Positions 59,537-64,000 of a stretch of DNA of 64,000 bases are shown in pieces. The DNA is taken from NCBI RefSeq assembly GCF_004331645.1, contig NZ_SJSK01000001.1, positions 372,001 to 436,000 of the forward strand. The letters run 5' to 3'. Origin of the DNA: Pedobacter frigiditerrae (GTDB lineage Bacteria > Bacteroidota > Bacteroidia > Sphingobacteriales > Sphingobacteriaceae). The notes beneath the pieces were generated by a model that ran no database searches, had not been told where the DNA came from, and saw nothing but the letters and a program-made list of their open reading frames with translations. A program made the translations under genes and the position numbers. Each line of letters starts with the position of its first letter. Within the stretch, counting starts at the first letter, position 1.

Positions 59537-62500
59537 TTACAATTTACGTTTCACCTCTACTTGTTCGTACGCCTCTACAATGTCTCCAACCTCAATATTG
59601 TTAAAGTTTTGGATGTTTAGACCACACTCGTAACCTTTGGAAACTTCCTTAACATCGTCTTTGAAACGTTTTAATGAAGCTAGTTCTCCAGTATATACTA
59701 CAACACCATCACGCACAATACGGATTTTGCTGTTTCTAGTAATCTTACCGTCTAATACCATACAACCTGCAATGGTACCAACTTTAGTAATTTTAAAAGT
59801 TTCTCTAATCTCTACGTTAGCCACAATTTTCTCTTCAAATTCTGGAGCCAACATACCTTCCATCGCAGCTTTAATCTCATTAATTGCATCGTAAATAATA
59901 GAATATAAACGAATATCAATTTGTTCAGCCTCTGCTAATTTACGAGCACCTGGCGAAGGGCGTACTTGGAAACCGATAATGATTGCATCTGAAGCAGATG
60001 CTAATAACACATCAGATTCTGAAATTTGACCTACAGCTTTACCAATAATATTGATTTGGATCTCTTCAGTAGATAGTTTCAACAATGAATCGGCCAATGC
60101 CTCAATTGAACCATCCACATCACCTTTAACAATTAAGTTTAACTCTTTAAAGTTACCAATTGCCAAACGACGACCAATTTCATCCAATGTAATATGTTTC
60201 TGCGTACGCAAACCTTGCTCACGCATTAATTGTAAACGTTTATTCGCAATCTCTCTTGCTTCAACCTCACTCTCCATTGCGTTGAATTTATCACCCGCTG
60301 TTGGTGCACCTTGCATACCTAATACTTGTACTGGTACAGATGGGCCAGCTTCAGAAACTTTCGCACCACGTTCGTTAAATAAAGCTTTAACCTTACCACT
60401 ATAACTTCCTGCCAAGATTGGATCTCCAACTCTTAATGTACCAGCTTGAACCAATACTGTAGTTACAATACCACGACCTTTATCTAAAGTTGCCTCGATA
60501 ACCGTACCTGTTGCACGTTTATTAGGGTTAGCCTGTAATTCTAATAACTCAGCTTCTAATAATACTTTATCTAAAAGCAAATCAACATTTAATCCGCTTT
60601 TGCTTGAGATTTCTTGCGATTGGAATTTTCCACCCCAATCTTCAACCAAGATATTCATTGCAGATAATTGTTCTTTTACTCTATCTGAGTTAGCACCTGG
60701 CTTATCTATTTTTGTAAATGCAAATACTAAAGGTACTCCAGCAGCTTGTGCGTGATTAATTGCTTCTTTAGTTTGAGGCATCACTGCATCATCCGCAGCA
60801 ATAACAATAATTGCAATATCCGCTACTTTGGCACCACGAGCACGCATCGCTGTAAAGGCTTCGTGACCAGGTGTATCTAAAAAAGTAACTTGTTTGCCAG
60901 AGTTAGTTGTTACTTTATAAGCTCCAATATGCTGTGTAATACCACCGGCCTCACCTGCTACAACATTCGCTTTACGAATATAATCTAGCAATGATGTTTT
61001 ACCATGATCTACGTGACCCATGATGGTTACCACAGGAACCCTAGTCTCTAAATCTTCAGGTGCATCTTCTTCTTCAATTACACTATCAGCTTCTTCATCA
61101 GCTTTTACAAACTGAATTTCATAACCAAATTCATCAGCAACAATGGTTAAAGTTTCTGCATCTAAACGCTGGTTAATAGAAACGAACATTCCTAAGCTCA
61201 TACAAGTACCAATAATTTTGGTAACTGGTACATCCATCATATTAGCCAATTCATTTGCCGTAACAAACTCTGTAACTTTTAATACTTTAGATTGTAATTG
61301 CTCTTCTGCTGCTGCTTCCTCTGCAGTTAATGCAACATCATCACGTTTTTGACGACGTAATTTTGCTCTTTGTGCAAATTTACCAGATTTACCTGCTCCA
61401 CTTAAGCGAGCAAGTGTTGCTTTAATCTGATCTTGTATTTCTTTTTCTGTTGGTTCTTCTTTAGCACCGCCTGTTGATGGGGCACCCGGTCTAGCATTTC
61501 TAAAGTTTGGACGACCACCAGCCGTATTGTTGGTATTATTTCTAAAATCTGGTCTATTAGCTGGGACACCAGTACCTGCAGGGCGAGGAGTTTGTTGTCC
61601 TTGTTGCTGAGGTTGGCTTTGTCCACCTTGATTACCACCTTGTGCTTGTTGAGGGGCATTTGGCCCACCAGGAGTTTTCTTGCGCTTGCGTTTACGTTTC
61701 GCGGCTTCACTATCGCCAGATGATGCTACAGGTTGGTTTCTACGATCAGGAGTTGTTGGCAATACAATTTTACCAATAATGTTTGGCCCTGATAATTTAA
61801 CCGAACGAGCTTTAATTACTTCATCCTCTGCTGGAGTTTCTTTAACCTCGGCAACAGGAGTTGGGGCAACTGGTTCAGCAGCTTTTGGTTTTTCTTCAAC
61901 CTTTACTTCTTCAACTGGTGCTTTTACTTCTGGAGCAGGTGTTTTAGCTACTTCAACAGGCGCAGGTTTCTCTGCAACTGGCGCAGGAGCTTTTGGTGCT
62001 TCGGGAGCTGGTATTTCTTTTTTAGCCTCAACTACAGGAGCTGGCTCTTCCTTTTTATCAGGACGAGTTTTACTATTTAAGTTGCTAAGATCTATTTTAC
62101 CAACAATTTTCACACCTGGTAAAGAACCTTCTTCTTCTTTAGCAACAACTGGTTCAGGAGCCTTAACTGGCTCAACTGGTTTTGCCTCAACAGGTTTTTC
62201 TTCCTTAGGCTTCTCAACCGGAGGAGTATATGAATGAAGATTCTTGATTAAGATACCTTCGTTTTCAAAATCTTGTTTTTTACTAGGCACCTCAGGAGCT
62301 CTCTCAGCTGCTTCGGGTTCGTCACGACGTATTTTACCTATAACTATCTGATTGGCTTCTTCTTTTACGATTTTATCCCCCTGAAACTCTCTCATCAATG
62401 TATCATACATTTCTTTAGAAAGTTTTGTAGTGGGCTTATTTTCCACAGCAAAGCCCTTCTTACCAAGAAATTCTACTGCTGTAGCAATTCCTATGTTAAG

Positions 62501-62545
62501 CTCTTTGGCTGCTTTAAATAAAATTACGGCTTTGTCGTCTGACAT
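59537..62545 (-). CDS. infB: Translation initiation factor IF-2
   Basis: The 1002-residue GTPase places initiator tRNA on the ribosome. The N-terminal IF2_N domain ([20 protein letters not shown]) is followed by a long Pro/Ala/Glu/Lys-rich linker, a basic Gly/Gln-rich stretch, a second IF2_N motif, the G domain and two beta-barrels with the tRNA-binding C-terminal domain. The G domain shows [12 protein letters not shown], switch [10 protein letters not shown], and FTKIDKP in place of the usual NKxDKP. The linker has strong composition bias and gives rise to spurious antisense frames. It is preceded by its own promoter in the nusA gap. Confidence 0.97.
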   Translation of the reverse strand: MSDDKAVILFKAAKELNIGIATAVEFLGKKGFAVENKPTTKLSKEMYDTLMREFQGDKIVKEEANQIVIGKIRRDEPEAAERAPEVPSKKQDFENEGILIKNLHSYTPPVEKPKEEKPVEAKPVEPVKAPEPVVAKEEEGSLPGVKIVGKIDLSNLNSKTRPDKKEEPAPVVEAKKEIPAPEAPKAPAPVAEKPAPVEVAKTPAPEVKAPVEEVKVEEKPKAAEPVAPTPVAEVKETPAEDEVIKARSVKLSGPNIIGKIVLPTTPDRRNQPVASSGDSEAAKRKRKRKKTPGGPNAPQQAQGGNQGGQSQPQQQGQQTPRPAGTGVPANRPDFRNNTNNTAGGRPNFRNARPGAPSTGGAKEEPTEKEIQDQIKATLARLSGAGKSGKFAQRAKLRRQKRDDVALTAEEAAAEEQLQSKVLKVTEFVTANELANMMDVPVTKIIGTCMSLGMFVSINQRLDAETLTIVADEFGYEIQFVKADEEADSVIEEEDAPEDLETRVPVVTIMGHVDHGKTSLLDYIRKANVVAGEAGGITQHIGAYKVTTNSGKQVTFLDTPGHEAFTAMRARGAKVADIAIIVIAADDAVMPQTKEAINHAQAAGVPLVFAFTKIDKPGANSDRVKEQLSAMNILVEDWGGKFQSQEISSKSGLNVDLLLDKVLLEAELLELQANPNKRATGTVIEATLDKGRGIVTTVLVQAGTLRVGDPILAGSYSGKVKALFNERGAKVSEAGPSVPVQVLGMQGAPTAGDKFNAMESEVEAREIANKRLQLMREQGLRTQKHITLDEIGRRLAIGNFKELNLIVKGDVDGSIEALADSLLKLSTEEIQINIIGKAVGQISESDVLLASASDAIIIGFQVRPSPGARKLAEAEQIDIRLYSIIYDAINEIKAAMEGMLAPEFEEKIVANVEIRETFKITKVGTIAGCMVLDGKITRNSKIRIVRDGVVVYTGELASLKRFKDDVKEVSKGYECGLNIQNFNNIEVGDIVEAYEQVEVKRKL

Positions 62546-62575
62546 CTATTATCCTATTTTTTTACTAATTATATA

Positions 62576-62606
62576 CAAAAGTAACGTTTATTCCTTGTTT
62601 ATTCAA
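62576..62606 (-). promoter_or_regulatory. Internal promoter of infB (TTG-N20-TACTTTTG)
   Basis: On the minus strand TTG (62606-62604) and TACTTTTG (62583-62576) are 20 bases apart, in the 72-base nusA-infB gap. The leader to the ATG at 62545 would be about 26 bases. It adds a second source of infB transcript. Confidence 0.6.
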
Positions 62607-62623
62607 GCATACAACGTTTATTC
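62583..62623. repeat. Direct repeat AACGTTTATTC around the infB promoter
   Basis: The 11-mer occurs at 62583-62593 and 62613-62623, exactly 30 bases apart. One copy abuts the -7 element and the other covers the nusA stop codon. It could bind a regulator as a dimer. Confidence 0.55.
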
Positions 62624-63853
62624 AAATTCCGACTGAAGAATACCAATTACTTCTTTAATTGTTTCCTCTTCTAAATCGGTTCTTTTTACTAATTCATCAA
62701 CAGATAAAGCTAATACACTTTTTGCTGTATCACAACCAATAGCTTTCAATTCATCAATGATCCAGCTATCAATTTCATCTGAGAATTCTTCGATATCCAC
62801 ATCTTCATCTTCTTCGCCAGCTTCACGATAAACATCAATTTCATATCCGGTTAATTTACCTGCCAATTTAATGTTATGTCCACCTCTACCAATTGCCAAT
62901 GAAACCTGATCTGGTTTTAAGTAAACCGAAGCATGTTTTGTAGCGTCATCCAATTTAATAGATGTGATTTTTGCAGGGCTTAAAGCACGTTGAATGTATA
63001 GTGAAACATTATTTGTAAAGTTAATTACATCAATATTTTCATTTTTTAATTCTCTTACGATTCCGTGAATACGAGAACCTTTCATACCAACACAAGCACC
63101 TACTGGATCAATTCTATCATCATAAGATTCTACAGCAACTTTAGCACGCTCTCCTGGTTCACGAACAATTTTCTTAATGGTAATTAAACCATCAAAAATT
63201 TCTGGAACTTCAATTTCGAATAAACGTTGCAAAAACTCAGGCGCAATCCTAGAGATGATAATTTTTGGAGTTGCATTAACCATATCAACTTTAGAAATTA
63301 CAGCACGAACCGAATCTCCTTTTTTGAAATAATCAGCCGGAATTTGCTCTGTTTTAGGCATCATTAATTCATTGCCTTCATCATCTAATACCAAAGTTTC
63401 TTTTTTCCAAACTTGATAAACCTCACCGGTTACAATCTCGCCAACTCTATCTTTATATTTTTTGAAGATTTCGTCTTTTTCTAACTCTAAAACCTTAGAA
63501 ACCAAAGTCTGACGAGCAGCTAAAATCGCTCTTCGACCAAAACTTTCTAATGTGATTTGCTCAATGTAGTCATCTCCAACTTCCATATCGGCATCTAATA
63601 ATTTCACTTCTGCAAGTTCAATTTCTAGATCATCATCCTCAGAAAAACCATCCTCCATTACTTTCCGAGTTCTCCAGATTTCCAAATCCCCGTTATCTGG
63701 ATTCACGATTACGTCACAGTTTTCGTCTGTGCCATATTTTTTACGCAACATACTGCGAAATACCTCTTCCAGCACACTAATTACTGTAGGGCGGTCGATA
63801 TTCTTGAAGTCTTTAAACTCCTGAAATGAATCGATTAAGTTAATATTGCTCAT
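62618..63853 (-). CDS. nusA: Transcription termination/antitermination protein NusA
   Basis: The 411-residue protein has the N-terminal RNA-polymerase-binding domain (about 1-125), an S1 domain (about 130-200; DRVGEIVTGEVYQVWKKETL) and two KH domains (GACVGMKGSRIHGIVREL and SLAIGRGGHNIKLAGKLTG). An acidic stretch and a partial C-terminal helical repeat follow. It controls pausing, termination and antitermination, including rRNA operons. Gene order rimP-nusA-infB is the widespread one; nusA starts 4 bases after the rimP stop. Confidence 0.97.
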   Translation of the reverse strand: MSNINLIDSFQEFKDFKNIDRPTVISVLEEVFRSMLRKKYGTDENCDVIVNPDNGDLEIWRTRKVMEDGFSEDDDLEIELAEVKLLDADMEVGDDYIEQITLESFGRRAILAARQTLVSKVLELEKDEIFKKYKDRVGEIVTGEVYQVWKKETLVLDDEGNELMMPKTEQIPADYFKKGDSVRAVISKVDMVNATPKIIISRIAPEFLQRLFEIEVPEIFDGLITIKKIVREPGERAKVAVESYDDRIDPVGACVGMKGSRIHGIVRELKNENIDVINFTNNVSLYIQRALSPAKITSIKLDDATKHASVYLKPDQVSLAIGRGGHNIKLAGKLTGYEIDVYREAGEEDEDVDIEEFSDEIDSWIIDELKAIGCDTAKSVLALSVDELVKRTDLEEETIKEVIGILQSEFE

Positions 63854-63857
63854 TTTT

Positions 63858-64000
63858 TTATTTAAATGAAATTAAAACCTTTGTTTCTACTATATTATTA
63901 AATTCAATTTGGGCTTCTACCAGTTGAACTTTTTTACCTTTTTCTTTTACTTTTTCTTCTATTATAATTGCAGTATCGTTAACGGCAAGCAATTTCCCTT
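63858..64000 (-). CDS. rimP: Ribosome maturation factor RimP (C-terminal part)
   Basis: The last 46 residues are seen; the start lies beyond the window edge. The visible part, GKLLAVNDTAIIIEEKVKEK followed by FNNIVETKVLISFK and a stop, matches the C-terminal SH3-like barrel of RimP, which usually ends in a similar xAxVxISFK. RimP helps 30S subunit maturation. It is the first gene of the operon with nusA and infB. The identification rests on the tail and on the conserved gene order. Confidence 0.88.
   Translation of the reverse strand, partial: GKLLAVNDTAIIIEEKVKEKGKKVQLVEAQIEFNNIVETKVLISFK

Noticed and set aside
61680..62237. 185-codon plus-strand frame opposite infB, rich in Ser, Thr, Gly and Ala
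   Set aside because: It is the antisense shadow of the Pro/Ala/Glu/Lys-rich linker of IF-2, whose codon bias keeps the opposite frame open.

Overview
The window comes from an AT-rich chromosome of a Bacteroidota member, most likely Sphingobacteriaceae (Pedobacter-like). Four things point there: promoters of the TAnnTTTG type in front of many genes, almost no Shine-Dalgarno sequences, the gene content (DUF418, DUF1543, DUF4422, GH99-like/WbsX, TPR histidine kinases, SusC-free envelope genes, OmpA with thrombospondin repeats), and the rimP-nusA-infB order. No rRNA, tRNA, CRISPR array, insertion sequence or prophage was seen. The window is mostly ordinary chromosome with a few accessory blocks.

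Layout. 1-2268: alpha/beta hydrolase (cut by the window edge), OsmC, a lone receiver protein, an NTF2-like protein. 2269-2856: gene-free stretch with a helically phased repeat. 2857-8741: hisS, a DUF418 membrane protein and the pdhC/pdhA pair. 9206-14680: NlpC/P60 hydrolase, CapA-like lipoprotein, SPFH protein, Prc-type protease. 14787-20940: signalling block with two tandem paralogous TPR histidine kinases, a NarL-type regulator, a lipoprotein and an HTH-only regulator. 21162-27117: a 34-codon gene, then a cyanophycin locus (cyanophycinase, isoaspartyl peptidase, TPR protein and GNAT on the minus strand, divergent from cyanophycin synthetase).

27310-34121 is the most unusual part. It is a six-gene plus-strand operon coding for a coiled-coil protein, a membrane-anchored coiled-coil protein, a membrane-tethered ABC substrate-binding protein fused to an OmpA peptidoglycan-binding domain, an ABC permease, an ABC ATPase and a CbxX/CfxQ-type AAA+ ATPase. 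I read it as an envelope-spanning machine of unknown substrate. A DUF2383 (PA2169-type) gene converges on it.

34753-46951: GNAT plus Crp-like regulator, an AhpD-like protein with a palindrome centred at about -41.5, DUF1543, a CREST/ceramidase-like membrane protein, LMW phosphatase, lipoproteins, S1/P1 nuclease, fumC, a serine hydrolase, the ridA-eamA-recG operon and a 46-codon membrane gene. 47023-50717: major OmpA protein, aminopeptidase P, MeaB. 50845-59445: surface-glycan block (MsbA-like exporter, several glycosyltransferases, UDP-galactopyranose mutase, DUF4422, acyltransferase). 59537-64000: infB, nusA and the end of rimP, transcribed leftwards.

All functions are read from the sequence and from remembered family features; no database search was possible.
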